A stretch of DNA of 12,557 bases, from contig DHYU01000080.1 in NCBI GenBank assembly GCA_002415485.1, positions 4,616-17,172 on the forward strand, read 5' to 3'. Source of the DNA: Proteobacteria bacterium UBA5122 (GTDB taxonomy: Bacteria; Pseudomonadota; Gammaproteobacteria; Tenderiales; Tenderiaceae). Shown here piece after piece: positions 1 to 5,843 of the stretch. Position 1 is the stretch's first letter, and each line of letters begins with the position of its first letter. A program made the translations under genes and the position numbers. The notes below the pieces were generated by a model. The model was not told the origin of the DNA. It made no database searches and saw only the letters and a list, made by a program, of their open reading frames with translations.

Positions 1-108
1 GAGATCGGCATCTCCACCGACAAGTTCCACGCCCGTGGACCGGTGGGGCTGGAAGGGCTGACGTCGTTGAAATACGTCGTCTTCGGTGACGGGCATATAC
101 GTCAATGA
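1..108 (+). CDS. proA: Glutamate-5-semialdehyde dehydrogenase (gamma-glutamyl phosphate reductase), C-terminal end only
   Basis: The frame is open from the left edge and gives the last 35 residues of ProA. This enzyme reduces gamma-glutamyl phosphate to glutamate-5-semialdehyde with NADPH in cytoplasmic proline synthesis. The segment STDKFHARGPVGLEGLTS followed by KYVVFGDGHIR is the typical C-terminal signature of the family. The catalytic cysteine lies outside the window. The TGA stop overlaps the nadD start in an ATGA at 105-108, which implies translational coupling. proA next to nadD is a common gammaproteobacterial arrangement. Confidence 0.93.
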   Translation, partial: EIGISTDKFHARGPVGLEGLTSLKYVVFGDGHIRQ

Positions 109-749
109 TTGGTATCTTCGGCGGCACCTTCGATCCGGTCCACAGCGGCCACCTGCGCCCGGTGTGGGAGATCAAGCGGGCGTTGAACCTGAGTGAGGTC
201 CGCCTGATCCCGTGTGCGATCCCGCCGCACCGGGGCGAGCCGCTGGCCACGGGTGAGCAGCGGCTGGCCATGTTGCAGGCGGCGGTGAAGGATGTGCCGG
301 GGTTTATCGTCGATAAGCGCGAGCTGCAACGCGGCGGGCCGTCTTACATGGTCGATACCCTGCAGTCGCTGCGCGACGAGCTGGGGCGTCAGCCGATGTG
401 TCTGATCCTGGGCCAGGATGCGTTCAACGGCATCGACCGCTGGCATCAGTGGCAGCGCCTGATGGATCTGGCGCACATCGTGGTCATGCAGCGTCCTGGC
501 GCGGTGTTGCCGTCGATGGGGCCGGTATCGGATCTGCTGGCGGCCTGCCGTACCGACAGCGTGGCGGAGTTGTCGGCGGCATCGGCCGGGCGTGTCTATC
601 TGCAGTCGGTGACGCAGCTGGAGATATCGGCGACGCAGGTCCGTCGGCTGTTGCAGGCGGGTGGCGTCGATGCGGTGAGATTTTTAGTGCCCGATGTGGT
701 GCAGACATACATCGAACAGCATAAGCTGTACGGCAAACGCGAACATTAA
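105..749 (+). CDS. nadD: Nicotinate-nucleotide adenylyltransferase
   Basis: NadD joins nicotinate mononucleotide and ATP to give deamido-NAD and pyrophosphate in cytoplasmic NAD synthesis. The 214 residues match the usual length. The N-terminus carries the nucleotidyltransferase signature GGTFDPVHSGH (residues 6-16), whose two histidines (H13, H16) bind ATP phosphates. Further on are LILGQDAF (100-107), with the aspartate typical of the NadD pocket, and the C-terminal ISATQVRR motif (174-181), the ISxTxxR element of this superfamily. The ATG start overlaps the proA stop by four bases, so ribosomes finishing proA probably reinitiate here. The gene is followed by rsfS after 26 bases, as in many gamma- and betaproteobacteria. 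Identification is secure. Confidence 0.96.
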   Translation: MIGIFGGTFDPVHSGHLRPVWEIKRALNLSEVRLIPCAIPPHRGEPLATGEQRLAMLQAAVKDVPGFIVDKRELQRGGPSYMVDTLQSLRDELGRQPMCLILGQDAFNGIDRWHQWQRLMDLAHIVVMQRPGAVLPSMGPVSDLLAACRTDSVAELSAASAGRVYLQSVTQLEISATQVRRLLQAGGVDAVRFLVPDVVQTYIEQHKLYGKREH

Positions 750-761
750 TCGAATTAAACA

Positions 762-773
762 GGCCTGCGGGCC
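762..773 (+). repeat. Small GC hairpin just upstream of rsfS
   Basis: GGCC and GGCC pair across a four-base loop (TGCG), giving a 4-bp all-GC stem that ends 2 bases before the ATG at 776. It occupies the place where a ribosome binding site would be expected. It may be chance in GC-rich DNA, or it may favour the downstream ATG at 788. Confidence 0.25.
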
Positions 774-775
774 GT

Positions 776-1150
776 ATGAGTAACGTGATGAATCCTGAAC
801 AAGTAAGAGATGTGGTGGTCAAGGCGCTGGACGACATGAAGGCGCTCAACGTGACCGTACTCGATGTGCGCGGCAAGTCGGCGATCACCGATTTTATGAT
901 CATTGCCAGCGGTACCTCTGACCGCCATTTGAAGGCGGTGGCGAACAATGTCGAGGTCGAGGCCAAGAAGGCGGGGATCAAACCGCTGGGTGTGGAGGGC
1001 AGCGCTGAGTGGGTGTTGGTCGACCTGAATGATGCGGTGGTGCACATCATGATGCCCGCAGTGCGCGATTTCTATCAGTTGGAAAAGCTGTGGGAGACGG
1101 GGGCGATCAAGGCGCTGAATGAGGCCAAGCCTACGGGTGGTGCCGAATAA
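776..1150 (+). CDS. rsfS: Ribosomal silencing factor RsfS (YbeB/DUF143)
   Basis: RsfS binds ribosomal protein uL14 on the large subunit and blocks joining to the small subunit, damping translation in starvation and stationary phase. The protein (124 residues) shows the whole family pattern: an N-terminal helix, then LDVRGKSAITDFMIIASGTSDRH, a helix, GVEGSAEWVLVDLNDAVVHI, and the closing FYQLEKLW. The start is uncertain. The ATG at 776 lacks a clear Shine-Dalgarno sequence and sits just after a small GC hairpin. The in-frame ATG at 788 (Met5) gives a protein whose N-terminus lines up with E. coli RsfS without extra residues, with a weak GAG at 778-780. The gene lies between nadD and rlmH, its usual neighbours, with 9 bases before rlmH. 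Confidence 0.95.
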   Translation: MSNVMNPEQVRDVVVKALDDMKALNVTVLDVRGKSAITDFMIIASGTSDRHLKAVANNVEVEAKKAGIKPLGVEGSAEWVLVDLNDAVVHIMMPAVRDFYQLEKLWETGAIKALNEAKPTGGAE

Positions 1151-1159
1151 TCCCGCGCC

Positions 1160-1630
1160 ATGCGCATCCATTTGATAGCGGTCGGGCAGAAGATGCCCGA
1201 TTGGGTCAAAAAGGGTTATGACGAATACGTCAAACGCCTGCCTGTGAGTTGTAGCCTGAAACTGGTTGAGATTGCCCCGGGGCACCGCGGCAAGAGCGCC
1301 GATATCAAACGCGCGATCGAGGATGAGAGTCAGAAGATGCTGGCGGCGATCCCCGAGGGCGCGATCGTGGTCGCCCTGGATGAAAAGGGCAAGTCTTGGT
1401 CAACGCTGACCCTGGCCGAGCAGATGCGCGAGTGGATGCAGGCCGGGCGCGATGTGGCGCTGTTGGTTGGCGGTCCCGATGGCCTGTCGGATGCCTGTCG
1501 TCAGCGTGCCGAGCGGATCTGGTCGTTGTCGGCGCTGACCCTGCCCCACCCGCTGGTGCGGGTGGTGCTGGCCGAACAGATCTACCGCGCGTGGAGTGTG
1601 ACGCAGGGCCACCCCTACCATCGCGAGTAA
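1160..1630 (+). CDS. rlmH: 23S rRNA (pseudouridine1915-N3)-methyltransferase RlmH
   Basis: RlmH is a SPOUT-fold enzyme. It uses S-adenosylmethionine to methylate pseudouridine 1915 in helix 69 of 23S rRNA, acting late on assembled 70S ribosomes. The length (156 residues) matches the family. The N-terminus MRIHLIAVGQKMPDWV is typical. The trefoil-knot cofactor site is seen as LLVGGPDG (101-108), and the C-terminal signature LPHPLVRVVLAEQIYRAW runs into the terminal YHR (153-155), the family's catalytic end. rsfS-rlmH adjacency is the standard order. No strong Shine-Dalgarno sequence precedes the ATG, which lies 9 bases after rsfS, so coupling is likely. The stop lies 2 bases from the stop of the opposing gene. 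Confidence 0.96.
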   Translation: MRIHLIAVGQKMPDWVKKGYDEYVKRLPVSCSLKLVEIAPGHRGKSADIKRAIEDESQKMLAAIPEGAIVVALDEKGKSWSTLTLAEQMREWMQAGRDVALLVGGPDGLSDACRQRAERIWSLSALTLPHPLVRVVLAEQIYRAWSVTQGHPYHRE

Positions 1631-1632
1631 CA

Positions 1633-3489
1633 CTACTTGTCGCGCAGGGTCTTCAGTCGCGAGCCGATCGGCGGCACCTCTTCACCATCAATGTGAACAT
1701 CCAGCAGCACGGGTTTGGTGCCGTTGCAGAGGCTGTTGATATCCAGTTGTTTAAAGTCGTGCAGGCTCTTGATCACATAACCCTCGGCGCCCATCGCCCG
1801 CGCCATGGCGGCGAAATCGACCGGCGGTAGCTCGAAACCGATGGGCTCGCCGCCGCCCATGCGCTGGCCGTGTTTGACCATGCCCAGTGCGCGATCGTTG
1901 AGCACGACATAGATGATCGGCAGTTGATGCTGCACGGCGGTCGTGATCTCCTGGCCGCTCATCAGATAGCTGCCATCGCCGGTGATGCAGATGGTGGTGT
2001 CATCGCGGTTGCCGAGGGCCGTGCCGACGGCAGCGCCGATCGCCCAGCCCATCGCGCCAAAGCCGAAGGCGATGCGCTGGGCGCCGGGTTCGGTGTTCAG
2101 CAGGTAGTGGGTCGCCCAGGCCCAGGCATTGCCGGCATCAATGATGTAGCGGCTGGACTCCGGGAATGTCTGCGCCAGTTCACGCAGCACGCTCTGTGGT
2201 TTCAGCGGCATGGCATCGCTTAGACAGCTGTCGTGATCCTCGACGGTGATGTTCGGCGGGATGTATTTGCTGCCGCGTGGACGCGCACTGTTGATGACGT
2301 GCACGTTGCTGCGTTTGTCTGGAATATCCGTCAACAGGTCTTCAAATATCGTACGCAGGTTGCCCATGATGTGCAGGCAGGCCATGGGTGAGCGGGTCAG
2401 GTCCTCATAGGTGTTGGTGATATGGACCAGGCGCTCGTTCAGCAGTGACTCGCTCCAGCCGCTGGTAGCCAGCTCGCCGAGCGAGGTGCCGATGGCGACG
2501 ATCAGGTCGACATCTTCGTGTTCCAGTGCATGTTGGGCACTACGGTGGCCGGCAAAACCAAACACACCACGATAGAGCGGGTGATAGGGGTGGACCCACT
2601 TTTTGCCGGAGGGGGTGGAAATGACCTCTGCATTTAGTCGTTCTGCGAGTGCAAAGATGTTGTTGTGGATGTTGCTGCAGCCGCCGCCGATGCAAAAGAC
2701 AATGCGGCTGCTGCGTTTGAGCGAATCTTTGAAGATGTCGTAACTGGCGTCATCTTTAAACTTCGGTTGACGGAAGTGATGCGCGATATGGTAATTGCCG
2801 AACTTGCCGCTGGCCGGCATGGTCATGATGTCCATCGGGATGCTGAGATGGACCGGCCCCCGTGGCCGACGAAAGGCGTTGATCAGCGCGGTATAGAGTT
2901 TGCCTTCGAGCTGATCGGGGTGAGACACCAGCGAGTTGTAGTGCGTGCAGTGTTCGAACATGCCGACCACGTCGACCGCATCGGCAGATGATTCCTGTAG
3001 ACCCGCCTTGCCAAAATTGGGCAACGCGGTTTGTGGTGTGATGACAAGCATCGGCACGCGGTCGGCGTAGGCCGAGGCGACGCCTGTGATCAGATTCGTT
3101 GCGCCGGGGCCGGTGGTGGCACAACAGACGCCGAGTTTCCCGGTCTCTCGCGCATAACCATCGGCCATAAAGGCGGCGCCCGCCTCATGACGGGCAATCA
3201 CCGCGCTGAGATGCGGTGCACGTTGGCGACGACGACGCGGGATGGAAGAGCGATAATTCAGGCCCACGGGATTTTCGGCATTGTTACGCGCATGGCGTGC
3301 AATGGCATTATAGAGCGGTTCAATGGCTCCGCCGGGGACGCCGAAGATATAGTCGATGTTGATTTGGTAAAGGTAGTTGACGATTAGGTCGGCATAGGTT
3401 TCTGTGCCAGTGGTCTCCGGTCTTTCAAACTGCAAATGATCGAATGGTTCAGGACTGCCTTGAGGTTTTGTGGTTCTAAAATCAGCCAT
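1633..3489 (-). CDS. Thiamine diphosphate-dependent enzyme, acetolactate synthase-like (618 residues, substrate unknown)
   Basis: The three domains of the family are present. The PYR domain (about 30-220) has IFGVPGGAIEPLYNA, the catalytic glutamate E102 in RHEAGAAFMADGYARETG, and CCATTGPGATNLITG. The central domain (about 255-385) has FCIGGGCSN and GVFGFAGH. The PP domain has the cofactor motif GDG (504-506), 24 residues, then ND (531-532), which bind Mg and diphosphate. The AHAS-like stretch ALGMVKHGQ follows, with Gly541 where AHAS enzymes have the acceptor-choosing Trp. Residues 1-30 are an extra N-terminal extension. About 25 extra residues, including RRRRQR (85-90), sit between the first helix and E102. 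No regulatory subunit gene (ilvN/ilvH) or ilvC is adjacent, so a role in branched-chain amino acid synthesis is not supported. The ATG has AAGG about 10 bases upstream. The gene opposes its neighbours and interrupts a conserved cluster. The superfamily is certain; the reaction is not. Confidence 0.88.
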   Translation of the reverse strand: MADFRTTKPQGSPEPFDHLQFERPETTGTETYADLIVNYLYQINIDYIFGVPGGAIEPLYNAIARHARNNAENPVGLNYRSSIPRRRRQRAPHLSAVIARHEAGAAFMADGYARETGKLGVCCATTGPGATNLITGVASAYADRVPMLVITPQTALPNFGKAGLQESSADAVDVVGMFEHCTHYNSLVSHPDQLEGKLYTALINAFRRPRGPVHLSIPMDIMTMPASGKFGNYHIAHHFRQPKFKDDASYDIFKDSLKRSSRIVFCIGGGCSNIHNNIFALAERLNAEVISTPSGKKWVHPYHPLYRGVFGFAGHRSAQHALEHEDVDLIVAIGTSLGELATSGWSESLLNERLVHITNTYEDLTRSPMACLHIMGNLRTIFEDLLTDIPDKRSNVHVINSARPRGSKYIPPNITVEDHDSCLSDAMPLKPQSVLRELAQTFPESSRYIIDAGNAWAWATHYLLNTEPGAQRIAFGFGAMGWAIGAAVGTALGNRDDTTICITGDGSYLMSGQEITTAVQHQLPIIYVVLNDRALGMVKHGQRMGGGEPIGFELPPVDFAAMARAMGAEGYVIKSLHDFKQLDINSLCNGTKPVLLDVHIDGEEVPPIGSRLKTLRDK

Positions 3490-3538
3490 TCCAATATAAC
3501 CTTATTCTAATTCCTTTGTGGTGCAGAGCCGTGACTCC

Positions 3539-3560
3539 AGCCCGCATATATGCTGCGGCT
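3539..3560. repeat. Inverted repeat around the palindrome GCATATATGC
   Basis: AGCC(C)GCA at 3539-3546 pairs with TGCGGCT at 3554-3560: 7 bp with one bulged C and a short AT-rich loop. The perfect 10-base palindrome GCATATATGC at 3544-3553 overlaps it. No T-run follows, so it does not look like a terminator. Its place, about 50 bases upstream of the minus-strand ATG, fits a repressor or activator site. That role is inferred from position and symmetry only. Confidence 0.35.
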
Positions 3561-3599
3561 TAAGATGGCGGCCGGGTAATTGGTTTCTTTAATTGAGGA

Positions 3600-3624
3600 A
3601 AAACGCGTTAAAACATAGCGTTTT
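3600..3624. repeat. Perfect inverted repeat AAAACGC-N11-GCGTTTT
   Basis: Two perfect 7-base arms are separated by 11 bases (GTTAAAACATA), and the left arm overlaps the palindrome AACGCGTT (3602-3609). The arm spacing centre to centre is 18 bases, a little under two helical turns, which could suit a dimeric regulator. Read as RNA, either strand gives a short hairpin followed by four or five U, so a weak bidirectional terminator is the alternative. The position between divergent genes makes an operator more likely to me. Confidence 0.4.
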
Positions 3625-3686
3625 GCCTGGTCTTTGCCCCGGCTATGGGCTGTGTTTTGCTAAGTGATTTATTTGTTTGCCCTTTT

Positions 3687-3695
3687 GAGAGGGGG
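3687..3695 (+). promoter_or_regulatory. Ribosome binding site of maf
   Basis: GAGAGGGGG ends 5 bases before the ATG at 3701. It is the purine-rich element that favours this start over the internal ATG codons at 3713 and 3716. Confidence 0.5.
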
Positions 3696-3700
3696 CGGGT

Positions 3701-4315
3701 ATGGTGCCGCGTATGATGGGCAAAGCAATTTACCTGGCCTCGCGCTCGCCGAGACGCAAGCAACTGCTACACCAGATTGGTGTGGATGCGGTTGTATTGG
3801 AGGCAGATATCGATGAAACCCCGCTCAAAGGAGAGGCGCCTGCACTGTATGTGGAGCGGATGGCGCTGGAAAAGGCGCGTGCCGGGATCTCTACGGCGAG
3901 TTTGTCGTTGCCGGTGTTGGCAGCAGATACCTCGGTGGTGATTGATGATCAGATCCTCGGCAAGCCGCGCGACGAAGCCGATGCGGTGGCGATGTTGCTG
4001 CGTTTGTCCGGGCGTGGACACCAGGTGATGACGGCGGTGGCGCTGGCGATGCAAAATGGCGACATGCAGGTGCGATTGAGCATCAGCCATGTGCGTTTTC
4101 GCACCATCAGTGAGGACGAGTGCCGTCGTTACTGGGCCGGTGGTGAGCCAGCCGACAAGGCGGGGGGCTATGGTATCCAAGGCCAGGGCGCGGTCTTTGT
4201 CGAGCATTTGGAGGGGAGTTTCTCGGGGGTGATGGGCCTGCCGTTGTTTGAGACTGCCGAATTATTAAAACATGCCGGTTTGGATGTCAGCCAGCGCTGG
4301 GCCAACGGTGAATAA
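3701..4315 (+). CDS. maf: Maf family nucleoside triphosphate pyrophosphatase (YhdE-like, dTTP/UTP type)
   Basis: Maf proteins hydrolyse non-canonical or surplus nucleoside triphosphates to monophosphates and pyrophosphate, and have been linked to division arrest. Seen here are the N-terminal loop LASRSPRRKQLL (12-23), the catalytic aspartate in LAADTSVV (D76), LGKPRD (86-91), LSGRGHQVMTAVAL, and the C-terminal GEPADKAGGYGIQGQGAVFV plus GLPLFET. The DKAGxYGIQG form and overall similarity match E. coli YhdE rather than YceF, so dTTP and UTP are the expected substrates. The start at 3701 is supported by GAGAGGGGG at 3687-3695. It adds about five residues over YhdE, and ATG codons at 3713 and 3716 would restore the usual length but lack a ribosome binding site. 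rng follows after 18 bases, its common partner. Confidence 0.94.
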   Translation: MVPRMMGKAIYLASRSPRRKQLLHQIGVDAVVLEADIDETPLKGEAPALYVERMALEKARAGISTASLSLPVLAADTSVVIDDQILGKPRDEADAVAMLLRLSGRGHQVMTAVALAMQNGDMQVRLSISHVRFRTISEDECRRYWAGGEPADKAGGYGIQGQGAVFVEHLEGSFSGVMGLPLFETAELLKHAGLDVSQRWANGE

Positions 4316-4333
4316 GTAGATTGTGTCTGGGTT

Positions 4334-5803
4334 ATGTCGACTGAAATTTTGATGAATGTCACGCCGCAGGAGACGCGGGTTGCGGTGGTGGAGAACGGTG
4401 TCTTGCAAGAGGTCATCGTCGAGCGCGAACGCCGCCGGGGTCTGGTGGGCAATATCTATAAAGGCAAGGTGGTGCGGGTGTTGCCAGGCATGCAGGCGGC
4501 CTTTGTCGATGTGGGCCTGGAGCGCGCGGCCTTTTTGCATGCCTCGGATGTGGCGGTGGAGCATGGCGGTGAAGATCTGCACGACAGCAATAATCGCACG
4601 GAAAACATCACCCAGTTGCTGCGTGAGGGGCAGGAGGTAGTGGTGCAGGTAATCAAGGACCCACTCGGTACCAAGGGTGCACGTCTGACGACCCACATCA
4701 CGATCCCTTCGCGCTTTCTGGTGTTCACGCCGGGGGTGTTTCACGCCGGGGTATCGCTCAAGATTGAAGACGAGGCCGAGCGCCTGCGCCTGAAAGAGAC
4801 ATTGAGCACGCTGATGGTTGACGGCCCCGGTGGTTACATCGGGCGGACTGCGGCCGAAGGCGTGCCGGAGGAAGGTCTGGCGGCGGATACCCAGTTTTTG
4901 TCCAAGCTGTGGGAGTCGATCCAGCGTCGCATCGATTCCACGGGGCCTGGGGAGCTGGTGCATGAAGATCTGCCGCTGGTGTTGCGTGTGTTGCGTGACG
5001 TGGTCGATGGCGACGTGGAGAAGATCCGTATCGACTCGCGCAGCACTACCCGCCGCGTGATTCACTTTGCCGAGCAGTTCATGCCCGAGGCGGTGGGCAA
5101 GGTGGAGCACTATCCCGGCGAACGACCGATCTTCGATCTGTACAGCGTCGAGGATGAGATCCAGAAGGCACTGGAGCGTAAGGTGCTGCTCAAGTCCGGC
5201 GGTTATCTGATTATCGATCAGACCGAGGCGATGACGACCATCGACGTTAATACCGGCGCCTTTGTCGGTCACCGCAATCTGGAAGAGACCATCTTCAAGA
5301 CCAACCTTGAGGCGACGCAAACCATCGCCCGCCAGCTGCGGCTGCGCAACCTCGGTGGCATGATCATCATCGACTTCATCGACATGATCGAGACCGAACA
5401 CAAACGCCAGGTGCTGCGTTCGTTGGAAAAGAATCTCGAACGCGACCGCGCCAAGAGTCATATCACGGAGGTCTCTGCACTGGGCTTGGTGGAGATGACA
5501 CGTAAACGCACGCGCGAATCACTGGAGCGCGTGCTGTGTGAGCCCTGTCCGACGTGCAGCGGCCGTGGCACCTTGAAGACACCGGAGACGGTCTGTTTCG
5601 AGATCTTCCGCGAGATCATCCGTGAGGCGCGTCAGTTCGACGCCCAGCAATATCTGGTGTTGGCCTCTCGCGAGGTGGTGGATCTGTTGCTGGATGAGGA
5701 ATCAACCAGTGTCGCCGAGTTGGAAGAGTTCATCGGCAAGCCGATCAAGCTGCAGGTGGAGTCGCTCTACACCCAGGAACAGTTCGACGTGGTCATGGTT
5801 TAG
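4334..5803 (+). CDS. rng: Ribonuclease G
   Basis: RNase G is a cytoplasmic endoribonuclease of the RNase E/G family that matures the 5' end of 16S rRNA and helps degrade some mRNAs. At 489 residues it equals E. coli RNase G, without the long C-terminal scaffold of RNase E. The N-terminal S1 domain includes GLVGNIYKGKVVRVLPGMQA and AAFVDVGLERAAFLH. The catalytic magnesium aspartates are D304 in IDVNTGAFVG and D347 in MIIIDFIDM, aligned with D303 and D346 of RNase E. The zinc-link CPTC (405-408) in CPTCSGRGT holds the dimer of dimers. The C-terminus ends EQFDVVMV as in the family. The Shine-Dalgarno sequence is weak, and translation probably follows from maf, 18 bases upstream. Confidence 0.97.
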   Translation: MSTEILMNVTPQETRVAVVENGVLQEVIVERERRRGLVGNIYKGKVVRVLPGMQAAFVDVGLERAAFLHASDVAVEHGGEDLHDSNNRTENITQLLREGQEVVVQVIKDPLGTKGARLTTHITIPSRFLVFTPGVFHAGVSLKIEDEAERLRLKETLSTLMVDGPGGYIGRTAAEGVPEEGLAADTQFLSKLWESIQRRIDSTGPGELVHEDLPLVLRVLRDVVDGDVEKIRIDSRSTTRRVIHFAEQFMPEAVGKVEHYPGERPIFDLYSVEDEIQKALERKVLLKSGGYLIIDQTEAMTTIDVNTGAFVGHRNLEETIFKTNLEATQTIARQLRLRNLGGMIIIDFIDMIETEHKRQVLRSLEKNLERDRAKSHITEVSALGLVEMTRKRTRESLERVLCEPCPTCSGRGTLKTPETVCFEIFREIIREARQFDAQQYLVLASREVVDLLLDEESTSVAELEEFIGKPIKLQVESLYTQEQFDVVMV

Positions 5804-5840
5804 ACACTTCCATGGGGTGTCGGTTAATGGGATCGGACAC
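5803..5840 (+). repeat. Competing short hairpins between rng and yhdP
   Basis: GACAC (5803-5807), GTGTC (5817-5821) and GACAC (5836-5840) allow the middle arm to pair with either flank: 5 bp each, with loops of 9 and 14 bases. The third arm lies just before the GTG start of yhdP. Mutually exclusive pairing could affect yhdP initiation, but five-base arms occur often by chance. Confidence 0.2.
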
Positions 5841-5843
5841 TGA

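Larger units (their letters stand above)
3490..3700. promoter_or_regulatory. Divergent intergenic region between the thiamine diphosphate enzyme gene and maf
   Basis: These 211 bases separate two divergent starts, so promoters for both directions should lie here. The region is visibly more AT-rich than its surroundings. I see no convincing sigma-70 pair. On the minus strand TAGAAT (3509 to 3504) resembles a -10 box, but it lacks a -35 and lies too close to the ATG. On the plus strand TTGCCT (3623-3628) and TATGGG (3644-3649) are poor and too close together. Two inverted repeats, listed separately, are the main structure. A purine-rich GAGAGGGGG at 3687-3695 is the ribosome binding site of maf. 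Confidence 0.5.

Noticed and set aside
3199..3297. Compensated double frameshift as the origin of the arginine-rich stretch
   Set aside because: The flanking family motifs are in one frame, and I could not find a better family match in the other minus-strand frames of this stretch. An insertion is the simpler reading, though not proven.
1633..3489. Annotation as ilvB/ilvI acetolactate synthase of branched-chain amino acid synthesis
   Set aside because: There is no neighbouring regulatory subunit or ilvC. The acceptor-selecting Trp is Gly, and the first domain has a large insertion. Only the superfamily assignment is justified.
3600..3624. Rho-independent terminator
   Set aside because: The stem is only 7 bp with an 11-base loop and 4-5 U, and no gene ends nearby on either strand. 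An operator-like role fits the divergent position better.
3490..3700. Thiamine diphosphate riboswitch upstream of the thiamine diphosphate enzyme
   Set aside because: I see neither the CUGAGA-type conserved core of a THI box nor a matching multi-stem layout on the minus strand.
3490..3700. Sigma-54 promoter on the minus strand (TGGAG...CTGCA near 3520-3540)
   Set aside because: The GG and GC elements are 12 bases apart rather than the required 10, so the -24/-12 geometry fails.
4265..5461. Minus-strand open frame of 398 codons inside rng
   Set aside because: It is antisense to the fully conserved RNase G sequence, His/Leu/Gln-rich with no recognisable motif. Long antisense frames are expected in GC-rich genes with this codon use.
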